Below, piece by piece: positions 37,001 to 44,306 of a DNA stretch of 64,000 nt. A program made the translations under genes and the position numbers. Where the stretch lies: contig CANMOZ010000006.1 in the NCBI GenBank assembly GCA_947499545.1, positions 124,001 to 188,000 of the forward strand. The letters run 5' to 3'. Source of the stretch: an uncultured Saccharospirillaceae bacterium. Lineage in GTDB: Bacteria > Pseudomonadota > Gammaproteobacteria > Pseudomonadales > Oceanobacteraceae. Below the pieces are notes generated by a model, which searched no databases, was not told the origin of the DNA, and saw nothing but the letters and a program-made list of their open reading frames with translations. Positions within the stretch are counted from its first letter, which is position 1, and each line of letters opens with the position of its first letter.

Positions 37001-37921
37001 AAGCTCTTTTAGGTACGTGTGAATCTTTTCCCAACGCTCTGCACTTGTATGTCCTATAGGGATAACAGGATAATTCATAAGCTCTTTAACAACGCCGGCT
37101 TCATGTAAGTTGTAACTAAGCGGGTCTTCGTAAGGAAAAACTCTCGGCATCGCCGCCAAACGACGAGCTACCTCGGCTTCATTTGCTAATGCGTATTGCC
37201 ATCCTCGGATGGACGCATGCAGAAAAAGGTCTACCATTTCGGGGTCTTTTTCTATCAGATCTTTTGTTGTATATAGGAGATCACCATAGAATTGAATCCC
37301 AAAATCAGACGCTTTAAATTCATGCACTGACATTTTCTTTCTATCAGCTGCCCATCGCCCCGAAACAGCATAATCCAAAGCCACTTCAGCTTCATGACGT
37401 GAAAGTGCAGAGAGCCCAAACTGATAATCGACTATTTGGGTATCTTGAATATGAAAACCTTCACGTTTAGCTAAAGCCCTCAACTCAACCAAACCAAAAT
37501 CTCTTGAGCTAGAGATCCTAGCATCAGCAAAATCTTTCAGTGATTGGACAGGACCGTTTTTCAGTGAAAAATAGGAAAAAGGACTGTTTTGAAAAATACT
37601 TGCTATGACAACGAGGGGACGTCCTTCATCTCGATGTATCAAAATATCTGGCCCACCAATGCCAAAGTGAGCCTTACCTGATTCAACCTGCTCAGCCACA
37701 TTTAATAACTGGCCGCTCAATGTCGGCCTAGGTACCAAAGTAACCGTTAGACCTACCTCTTCATAATACCCCTGCCATTGTGCGGCATAGTATCCGGCAA
37801 ATTGAAATTCAGGATCCCATTTTAATTGAAGTGTAATGGGTCTTAATTGGTCATTATTCGCCCACACAAAGGCCTGAGCAGTAGCCCAAAGAAATCCACC
37901 GAGGATAAGCGTCCTGAGCAT
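34085..37921 (-). CDS. Hybrid sensor histidine kinase with SsuA/THI5-like periplasmic domain
   Basis: About 1278 residues. After a signal peptide (TLILGGFLWATAQAFVWA) comes a NMT1/THI5/SsuA-like binding domain (LQLKWDPEFQFAGYYAAQWQG), which in transporters binds pyrimidines, sulfonates or similar small molecules. One membrane helix (VFFVLIILFGMYWLVRFW) leads to four PAS domains, a HisKA domain with the phospho-acceptor His in ANMSHEIRTPMN (about 925), an ATPase domain (DTGIGMD, GGTGLGLSI), and a receiver with Asp about 1209 in LMDVQMPQMDG. No Hpt domain is present, so phosphotransfer must go to a separate protein. Start: ATG 37921 or GTG 37945. The neighbouring argE and prp genes suggest no target. 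Confidence 0.9.
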   Translation of the reverse strand: MLRTLILGGFLWATAQAFVWANNDQLRPITLQLKWDPEFQFAGYYAAQWQGYYEEVGLTVTLVPRPTLSGQLLNVAEQVESGKAHFGIGGPDILIHRDEGRPLVVIASIFQNSPFSYFSLKNGPVQSLKDFADARISSSRDFGLVELRALAKREGFHIQDTQIVDYQFGLSALSRHEAEVALDYAVSGRWAADRKKMSVHEFKASDFGIQFYGDLLYTTKDLIEKDPEMVDLFLHASIRGWQYALANEAEVARRLAAMPRVFPYEDPLSYNLHEAGVVKELMNYPVIPIGHTSAERWEKIHTYLKELGIVKKPFVFNDFFFSYHDYLKKQSMKYETLLAKVFFVLIILFGMYWLVRFWKSNNDRKRLLFQLKESEMRLQYALEASNEGLWDYKTNGKLYLNRNWYQMLGYEPNAFEADLDIIVGSVHPEDQERFLNFFRDSLSKSKGESIKAEYRMQDSSGEYRWILNKAKVVDLDAVGSYKRIVGTHTDITNQKLVENRLADLNSELESRVRERTRALVDLADKLKTSETKLKEVLDTIPLGVAWKDTQLKYMGCNARFAFDLDLHEADQLIGKMDKELNWLCEVEAFDRSDKRALNGEFIALSDIKVSAGNRKDTCYYRFFKAPFMKDKKGASGVLIVSEDITAQKLIEEQNSNNLNLLEAVLDGSPDQISIIEYAAESDRFILGNPALLQWFGRAGEDISGLPMSDIMGNELAERIKIEDRAVLNLGREHQVELWMKNVFGVRRLFNVMKTPFRNRNEQIIGILSVARDITDRRATEMIHQTFYEYSTEPHVLLDGLNILYANQAFSHALGLTDESLLQGTDISFYFAQSGKFHIDEYIEYQSISIEKGMQRFEWQYQHPSFGVRTYEVTQIPVDYLDGVALMEVWHDVEDRVRETQELKQAKKLAEETAESKSRFLANMSHEIRTPMNAILGFSQVALMKNPKETTAKYLRYINEAASSLLAILNDILDLSKLEAKALQIHREPTHLVQLIKAIMVMFDEKVRDRHLKFDLKIENSIPDFLMIDATRIRQILTNLIGNAIKFTEFGEVTISVSYDGSLLKISVEDTGIGMDAKQLDKLFQPFYQGDDSITRRYGGTGLGLSISKQLASKMQGDLLAYSTFGEGSRFVLKIPAEKSRTQEYVCYTDVNAPVSLPGYKVLVVEDNGLNQELIREVLAELELEVDIANNGKEALQAIETKPYDIILMDVQMPQMDGIQATKAIRQLGINTPIVAMTANAFEEDKRRCLNAGMNDYLSKPIHFDQVTRALQQWLKAGS

Positions 37922-38013
37922 GTTATTTGAGTCAATTGGAACCACTCAATCACTATAGCTAATTCCATATTGACCCAGAGAAATGAGAACGTTGTGACTT
38001 CTTACGTCTTTAA

Positions 38014-38037
38014 AGCTCACGTCTATTTTCGTGAGCT
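38014..38037 (-). terminator. Possible terminator hairpin after prpD
   Basis: agctcacg - tctatttt - cgtgagct forms an 8-base perfect stem 36 bases beyond the prpD stop (leftward). The T-run is weak, so the call is tentative. Confidence 0.35.
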
Positions 38038-38072
38038 AAGCATCCCAAATTTAACAATAAAAGCATTGTGGC

Positions 38073-39521
38073 TTAAATAGTCATCATACTCATAAAATCA
38101 TCAACAGCGGTTTCCTGCAGGGCTTTATCATCCAAACAAAGAGTTAAAATGTCTTTTGCCTGTTTGGCTGGAAACCTTGTTAGCAAGTTTTGCTCAAATT
38201 TACTCACCAACTTTGGAATCCCTTCTTCCCGTCGACGCATATGGCCTACTGGGTATTCGACCACCACCCTCTCCGTCTTTGACCCATCTGTGAATTCTAT
38301 TTCTATTGCATTCGCAATACTGCGTTTGTCTGACTCTAAATATTCAGTCGTATATCTTGCCTCTTCGTGGACCTCCATCTTATCCCTTAATTGGTCTATT
38401 TCGGGATGAGAGTCATGAAAATCGGTTTCATAATGCTCGGCTATTAAGGACCCAAACAACAAAGGCACCGCAATCATATACTGCAAACAGTGATCACGAT
38501 CTGCAGGGTTATTCAGCACTCCCTGCTTTGAAATGATGCGAATGGCTGATTCATGAGTAAAAATACGGATTTTCTTGATATCATTTGCTCGATTTTTAAC
38601 CAATGGGTGCAATTCAAGCGCTGCTTCAACGGCTGTTTGCGCATGAAATTCCGCTGGAAATGAAATCTTAAATAACACATTTTCCATGACATAAGTGCTC
38701 AGCGGTCGCTCAAGCTTTATGTCTTTTCCGCCAAAAGACACATCTTGAAACCCCCACTTGGACGCTGTTAGAGCACTCGGATACCCCATCTCACCTCTCA
38801 TAACAAGGTCTGCCAACCTCACTGCTCTAGAGGTTGCATCACCCGCAGCCCAAGATTTTCGAGAGCCAGCATTGGGGGCATGCCGGTAAGTACGCAAACT
38901 CTGCCCATCGACCCATGCATGACTCAAAGCATCCATGATTTGAGCCTTGCTTCCACCCTTCAACCAGGCCACTACGGCTGTTGAAGCCACTTTTACCAAC
39001 AGCACATGGTCAAGTCCAACTCGATTAAATGCATGATTCAAAGCCAACACGCCCTGAATCTCATGAGCTTTGATCATGGCCTCTAAGACGGTTGCCATCG
39101 TGACGGGTTTAGCCTGACTCGATCTTCTTTTTTGGGATAAATAATCGCAAACCGCCAGTATTGCCCCTAGATTGTCTGATGGATGCCCCCACTCAGCCGC
39201 CAACCAGGTATCGTTGTAATCCAACCAACGTACAATACATCCAATATCCCATGCGGCTTTAATTGGATCTAATCGAAGCTGTGTACCTGGCACTCTTGAA
39301 CCACCAGGAACTACTGTGCCTTCAACAATGGGGCCTAAATGTTTGGTACATTCTGGAAATCTCAGTGCCAACAGACCACATCCAAGCGTATCCATCAAAC
39401 AATAACGAGCTGTTTCCCAGGCCGTTTTCGACTTAGGCAAATCGGCCATTACGTACTCCGCTATCTGCCCTAACAAGGGATCGTAGGGAGGGCGTTCGCT
39501 TTGATCAACATTCAATGACAT
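38073..39521 (-). CDS. prpD: 2-methylcitrate dehydratase
   Basis: 482 residues of the MmgE/PrpD family. Conserved stretches are [57 protein letters not shown], and [16 protein letters not shown]. It dehydrates 2-methylcitrate to methylaconitate in the methylcitrate cycle, the route for propionyl-CoA. ATG at 39521. It is the last gene of prpBCD. No acnD/prpF pair is seen, so this is the PrpD-dependent form of the pathway. Confidence 0.95.
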   Translation of the reverse strand: MSLNVDQSERPPYDPLLGQIAEYVMADLPKSKTAWETARYCLMDTLGCGLLALRFPECTKHLGPIVEGTVVPGGSRVPGTQLRLDPIKAAWDIGCIVRWLDYNDTWLAAEWGHPSDNLGAILAVCDYLSQKRRSSQAKPVTMATVLEAMIKAHEIQGVLALNHAFNRVGLDHVLLVKVASTAVVAWLKGGSKAQIMDALSHAWVDGQSLRTYRHAPNAGSRKSWAAGDATSRAVRLADLVMRGEMGYPSALTASKWGFQDVSFGGKDIKLERPLSTYVMENVLFKISFPAEFHAQTAVEAALELHPLVKNRANDIKKIRIFTHESAIRIISKQGVLNNPADRDHCLQYMIAVPLLFGSLIAEHYETDFHDSHPEIDQLRDKMEVHEEARYTTEYLESDKRSIANAIEIEFTDGSKTERVVVEYPVGHMRRREEGIPKLVSKFEQNLLTRFPAKQAKDILTLCLDDKALQETAVDDFMSMMTI

Positions 39522-39602
39522 CAAATACCTCTTAAGCTCTTTAAGGAACTACTTAAAAAAACACTGATCTATATACCCCAGACACAACATCAGTCTGGAA
39601 GG

Positions 39603-40730
39603 TTATCGTTGTTGAATCGGAATAAAAGGACGCAAATTTGGCCCAGTGTATTCAGCACTTGGACGAATGATACGATTATTATCTCTTTGCTCTTTAATGT
39701 GGCTACACCACCCAGATGTTCGTGACATGACGAATATGGGCGTAAAAAGGGCTGTTGGTATCCCCATAAAGTGGTATGCAGACGCATGAAAAAAATCAGC
39801 ATTTGGGAATAGCTTCTTTTCACGCCACATGACTTCTTCACAACGGGCGGAGATATCATAAAGTTGTTGATCATCCCCTACTTCATCAGCGAGCTTTTTT
39901 GACCACTTTTTGATAATGGCATTGCGAGGGTCTGAAGTTCGATAAATAGCATGCCCAAAACCCATGATTTTTTCTTTATTCGACAACATCTGCATAAGCT
40001 TATTTTCAGCTTCATCTGGGTTTGAAAACGCTGAAATCATCTCCATCGCAGCCTCGTTCGCTCCACCGTGAAGCGGTCCTCTAAGAGAGCCAATTGCCGC
40101 CACTATGCAAGAGTGAATGTCTGACAGTGTCGACGCGCAGACGCGGGCAGTAAAAGTAGACGCGTTAAATTCGTGTTCGGCATAAAGGATCAGAGAAGCT
40201 TGCATGACTTGTTCAAAAAGGGGATTTGGTGGTTGATCATGCAATAGCCGTAAAAAGTGTCCGGCAATGGTTTTATCGGCTGTTTCTGTATTAACCCTTA
40301 AGCCTTCTTTAGCGAACCGATACCAATACAACAAAATGCTTGGCAAAACCGCTAAAAGCCTATCGATTTGATCATTTACCCGTTCAAAATGGGTCTCTGT
40401 TTCCAAGTTGCCTAACATGGACACGCCCGTTCTCATAACATCCATCGGATGAGCGCTTTCAGGTATTTTTTCTAGCACATCTTTTAGAGGGGTGGGTAAA
40501 TTTCGCAAGCTGCTTAGCTTGTCTAGATATTGACTTAATTCAGATTCTGTTGGCAATTCTCCCCTCGTTAAGAGAAAAGCCACTTCTTCAAAAGTCGCCT
40601 GTTCAGCCAACTCAAGAATGTCGTAACCACGGTACGTTAGGCCAGCACCTTCTTTGCCTACCGTACATAAGCTCGTTTGACCGGCGACCTGCCCTCTTAA
40701 TCCTGCACCCGCTAGCGCTTTATCAACCAT
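39603..40730 (-). CDS. prpC: 2-methylcitrate synthase
   Basis: 375 residues of the citrate synthase family. Active-site features: the His in GPLHGGANEAAMEM, the second His in MGFGHAIYRTSDPRN, and the Asp segment in FPNADFFHASAYHFMGIP. The start SLCTVGKEGAGLTYRGYDI and the short length favour methylcitrate synthase over housekeeping citrate synthase, and its place between prpB and prpD confirms it. It condenses propionyl-CoA with oxaloacetate. GGGAGGT precedes the ATG. Confidence 0.95.
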   Translation of the reverse strand: MVDKALAGAGLRGQVAGQTSLCTVGKEGAGLTYRGYDILELAEQATFEEVAFLLTRGELPTESELSQYLDKLSSLRNLPTPLKDVLEKIPESAHPMDVMRTGVSMLGNLETETHFERVNDQIDRLLAVLPSILLYWYRFAKEGLRVNTETADKTIAGHFLRLLHDQPPNPLFEQVMQASLILYAEHEFNASTFTARVCASTLSDIHSCIVAAIGSLRGPLHGGANEAAMEMISAFSNPDEAENKLMQMLSNKEKIMGFGHAIYRTSDPRNAIIKKWSKKLADEVGDDQQLYDISARCEEVMWREKKLFPNADFFHASAYHFMGIPTALFTPIFVMSRTSGWCSHIKEQRDNNRIIRPSAEYTGPNLRPFIPIQQR

Positions 40731-40830
40731 AAATTCACCTCCCTATGTTTGAATACATTGATTTATTTGTTTTGTTGCACCCTTACCAAGATCTTATCTA
40801 CAACCCTTTCTATTAGGAGAGTTCCTGACA

Positions 40831-41721
40831 TCACTTCTTATTCAGTGAATCTAAATGAGCTTCATATTGGTGATACCCCAACACCTCATACAACTCTTCT
40901 CTTGTTTGCATTCTATCTAAAACAGTTTTTTGGCAGGGCTCATTCATCAGCGTTTCATATACTTGTTCAGCCGCTCTCGACATAGCTCTAAAGGCTGACA
41001 ATGGATACAGCGCCATTGAAACGCCTGCCTGCCCAAGTTCATCACGTGTTAGCAATGGGGTTTTACCAAATTCCGTTATGTTAGCCAAAATAGGGGCTTG
41101 TAGATTAGAAGCAAAAAAGGCGTAGTCGTCTAGGGTTGTCAACGCTTCTACGAAGATGCCATCTGCACCAGCTTCGATGTAAGCTTTGGCTCTCGATAAG
41201 GCTGATTCACGGCCTTCTTGCGCATAGGCATCTGTTCTAGCCATAACAAAAAAATCTTGGTCTTGCCTCGCATCAACACTCGCTTTTACTCGGTCACACA
41301 TATCTTCACAAGTTGTAAGTTGCTTATTGGGTCTGTGACCACAACGCTTTGTTCCAGCCTGGTCTTCAATATGAATAGCTGCTGCCCCAGAGCGCTCTAA
41401 CTCCTTGATGCTTCTTTGAATGCTAAAGGCACTCCCCCAACCTGTATCAATATCCACCAATAAAGGCAGGTCCGTTACATAGGTAATACGCCTAACGTCC
41501 TCTGCGACATCCCCCAAATGAGTAATAGCCAGATCTGGCAAACCCAAGGATGCATTAGCAACTCCAGCCCCAGACAAATAGAGTGCTCTGTGACCTGCCC
41601 TAGCTGCTAATAGAGCTGTATATGCATTCACTGTCCCTACAATAGGTAAAGGCGCAAAACCCTCTTCACCTTGATTTGGCAAAACCGCTCTAAAACGTGC
41701 GCCAGGTGATAATTGAACCAC
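40831..41721 (-). CDS. prpB: 2-methylisocitrate lyase
   Basis: 296 residues, PEP mutase/isocitrate lyase superfamily. DIDTGWG, the [11 protein letters not shown] active-site loop with its Cys, and EALTTLDDY fit PrpB. It splits 2-methylisocitrate into pyruvate and succinate. Start is a GTG at 41721 after GGAGAGGG. It is the first gene of prpBCD. No PrpR or GntR regulator lies next to it; the 320 bases upstream hold only the divergent promoter. Confidence 0.95.
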   Translation of the reverse strand: MVQLSPGARFRAVLPNQGEEGFAPLPIVGTVNAYTALLAARAGHRALYLSGAGVANASLGLPDLAITHLGDVAEDVRRITYVTDLPLLVDIDTGWGSAFSIQRSIKELERSGAAAIHIEDQAGTKRCGHRPNKQLTTCEDMCDRVKASVDARQDQDFFVMARTDAYAQEGRESALSRAKAYIEAGADGIFVEALTTLDDYAFFASNLQAPILANITEFGKTPLLTRDELGQAGVSMALYPLSAFRAMSRAAEQVYETLMNEPCQKTVLDRMQTREELYEVLGYHQYEAHLDSLNKK

Positions 41722-42042
41722 AACCCTCTCCTTCTTTAAATTTTACAATTGGCTGCCTAAAAATGGCTTAAGTCTCTGAGAGATAGGTTATTAACGTATC
41801 CGATGAAAGAGGATCACAAAGGATGTGTGATTGCAAATGCTTCATAGCCAATTTGAGGTGCGTAGGTGGAACAATCGGCCTAATATTGATGTTATAGGGC
41901 ACTAATGGGCCACTCCAGCGAGTGACCTTAATAACCTAGAGTTGTGATCAGCCCCAAGGACGGTCTGGGTGTGACAGAGTATCCTTCGCACCTCCTGCTC
42001 TCGTAGGATATTTGTATCACCAAAGAATTTCAGGAGCCTTCA
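41722..42042. other. Divergent intergenic region, prpB / M48-like gene
   Basis: About 320 bases carrying the promoters of prpBCD and the rightward gene. I saw no operator, RNA gene or reading frame I can support. Confidence 0.4.
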
Positions 42043-43761
42043 ATGACAACCACTTATCAGGTCGTTACCCATGGTTTGTCAGGCGAGTTGACAAAAGCAG
42101 TGGCCTCTCAGCGACTTCGTCAGTTAAACATCAGTGAGCAGGTGGTTGAAAAGCTGGTTGATCATTCAATTGTGCTTAAGAAAGAACTTCCCTTAGCGCA
42201 AGCTGAAGCGTACGAGTCAAAATTGACTCATGCTGGCTTATCAGTAGAACTAAGACCAGAAGGAGTTCAGCCAGATGGCCGCTCTATAAAGGGAGCCGCC
42301 GATCAATTGAAATCGTCATTTGCGTCCAAGGCAAGCTCTCTGACATCCTTTGGTGAGAAATTAAAGCAAGGGGTCGGCAGTAAGTTAAAAAGTGTCAATG
42401 TGCCCATCGGTCAACCCCGTAACGATGACATGTTGATCTCGGACGACGAAGACGATAACGATTACAGAGCCAAACAAGCTGAAAAAAGGCGCATGATGGA
42501 CCAGTCTGCAAAAACGTCTGGCCGTTGGCGAGGCCCTCATGATGTTGACAAGCTATTTCATAGTGAAATGCCTAGAGTTAAAATGCCCGCTAGCCTACCT
42601 ATACATGCGAGTAAAGGGTTATTCTTAACTTTATTAATGCCAGGCCTCTATGGCATTATTTCATTGATGACCGTCTGGTTTATTTTAAGTAATATTTGGT
42701 CTGCTTTCGCGAGCCTGCCTTCTATTATGTCTTTCATTTCCCTCTTTTTCTTAGTGAACTCCATCCTACTCATTTTTCTCTTTTTTCTTATTAAACCCAT
42801 CATTGCTTTTAGACCCCAAAGCCCTGTCGTAGAAGCCACTCGGCATGAGTGCCCTGAACTTTTCTGGTTGGTTGAAGCGGTATGCAACAAGTTAAAAGTT
42901 GATCCTCCAGAAGCTATTTCACTGGATATGGGGCTGGACATGCGAATTAAGTACGTGGATGGGTTCAAAGGTTTTATGGCGAATCGAACACATCTTGTGA
43001 TTGGCGCTCCCCTTACCCAAAGCCTATCCACAGCTGAATTTGTTGGCATACTCGCTCACACGTTAGGTCATTTACGCCAGCCTTTTGGTGGCCGATCTTA
43101 CGCTGTGATTCGAATCGTAAACTACTTTCTCTATCTTTCCTCTCGTGAAAATGATCGACTAGATGACTGGATAGAGCGTGAACTTGAAAAAAATGAAATT
43201 GCCGCCATTGTCGACTTATTGTTAACAGCAGGACAAAGAATTTTTGCGACTAACAAGGTTATTTTAGGTTTCATGCTACGTAACCACGTCAAACTTATGG
43301 GTAAAAATGCTCGTGCACTGGATATGCACGCCGATCAATTTGCCGCTGTCATCATTGGCAGTGATATGTTTGAGCAATTAGCCATTGAATACCGAAAAGC
43401 CATTCGAGCCTTTGAGCAGTCTGAGGGAGTCAATGATCAGCTCATGGCTAAGAATCAGTTATTGCAAGACATCCCTGAGGTTGTAGGCTCACTTGCTCGT
43501 GGCTACGACTCTCGAATTGAGAACTTATTACAACAAGATGTAGAACACCGATTAACCTATACATGGGAACCTCACCCGGCAGACTGGGAACGTATTGACA
43601 AGGCCAATTTCCTGCAAGCTTCTGCCATCATGTTCTGCGACGAAGCGTTGGTCGAGCTAATACCTAGCCTCCATCAACTTGGTGTTAGAGCAACAAGAGC
43701 CTTTTACGAGCATCAAGGTCTTGATGTCAGCGAATATAAGCTTGCTCGACCAAAGCTCTAA
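42043..43761 (+). CDS. M48-like membrane protein with degenerate active site
   Basis: 572 residues. The first about 75 form a small alpha/beta domain (VVTHGLSGELTKAVASQRLRQL), then a charged linker and two hydrophobic helices (GLFLTLLMPGLYGIISLMTVWFIL and SIMSFISLFFLVNSILLIFLFFLI). The C-terminal half is laid out like an M48 peptidase (HtpX/Ste24-like), with TAEFVGILAHTLGHLRQ where active members have HExxH. Thr340 replaces the catalytic Glu while both His remain (339, 343). The later third-ligand region reads RALDMHADQFAA. It is therefore probably a pseudo-protease, perhaps a binding or chaperone-like inner-membrane protein. CAGGAGCC precedes the ATG. Confidence 0.72.
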   Translation: MTTTYQVVTHGLSGELTKAVASQRLRQLNISEQVVEKLVDHSIVLKKELPLAQAEAYESKLTHAGLSVELRPEGVQPDGRSIKGAADQLKSSFASKASSLTSFGEKLKQGVGSKLKSVNVPIGQPRNDDMLISDDEDDNDYRAKQAEKRRMMDQSAKTSGRWRGPHDVDKLFHSEMPRVKMPASLPIHASKGLFLTLLMPGLYGIISLMTVWFILSNIWSAFASLPSIMSFISLFFLVNSILLIFLFFLIKPIIAFRPQSPVVEATRHECPELFWLVEAVCNKLKVDPPEAISLDMGLDMRIKYVDGFKGFMANRTHLVIGAPLTQSLSTAEFVGILAHTLGHLRQPFGGRSYAVIRIVNYFLYLSSRENDRLDDWIERELEKNEIAAIVDLLLTAGQRIFATNKVILGFMLRNHVKLMGKNARALDMHADQFAAVIIGSDMFEQLAIEYRKAIRAFEQSEGVNDQLMAKNQLLQDIPEVVGSLARGYDSRIENLLQQDVEHRLTYTWEPHPADWERIDKANFLQASAIMFCDEALVELIPSLHQLGVRATRAFYEHQGLDVSEYKLARPKL

Positions 43762-43850
43762 ACCAACATCTAGCCAGTAATTCTTTTGACGCTGCTATGC
43801 CCTTCTCCTATACCTAATAATGTAGGTTTGTAGCCAAGGAGGGCATCAAA

Positions 43851-44273
43851 ATGCGCCGTTGTATCCTGTTCTTAATGATCACCCTTTGTTCAACATGGGC
43901 ATTTGGAGATGAACCTAAGTCAAAAGTGTATGAGCTCCAAGTGGAAACGGACTCGAATTGGACCAGCATAGAAATTCGTGATGATGCAGAGTGGGTGAAT
44001 GCACCTCACGGTTCCAGTCTTCATATGGGTGGTAAAAGAGGCATTAAAGCTTACACGCTTTCCCCCAAGAAAGTGTTTTTAAAAAGCTCCAGCAAAGGCC
44101 GGATTAGTCTCAATTTATTCGTAAAGTCCACTAATAAAGTCCTAGGCATGACAATTTGCAAAGGCTCTCGTACAAGCTATACCTGGATAAAATCCACTCA
44201 ATCCAAACAGGTGAATGACGCCACAGAGCACGACTATTGTGAAAAGGCAGCTTTGGTTTTGCAATTACACTGA
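43851..44273 (+). CDS. Small exported protein, unknown function
   Basis: 140 residues with a signal peptide (MRRCILFLMITLCSTWAFG, cut before DEPK). The mature part is beta-rich (KVYELQVETDSNWTSIEIRDD) with two Cys (CKGSRT and DYCEK) that could form a disulfide. No family is recognised. GGAGGG lies upstream of the ATG. It is 33 bases ahead of the GGDEF-EAL gene, so it may be its periplasmic partner in one operon; that link is inference from spacing. Confidence 0.7.
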   Translation: MRRCILFLMITLCSTWAFGDEPKSKVYELQVETDSNWTSIEIRDDAEWVNAPHGSSLHMGGKRGIKAYTLSPKKVFLKSSSKGRISLNLFVKSTNKVLGMTICKGSRTSYTWIKSTQSKQVNDATEHDYCEKAALVLQLH

Positions 44274-44306
44274 TTTACAGAAACTTGTAAAGCGACTATC
44301 TGCCTA

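Noticed and set aside
41722-42042. tRNA or regulatory RNA in the prpB-M48 gap
   Set aside because: No cloverleaf, no T-psi-C motif and no terminator hairpin were found.
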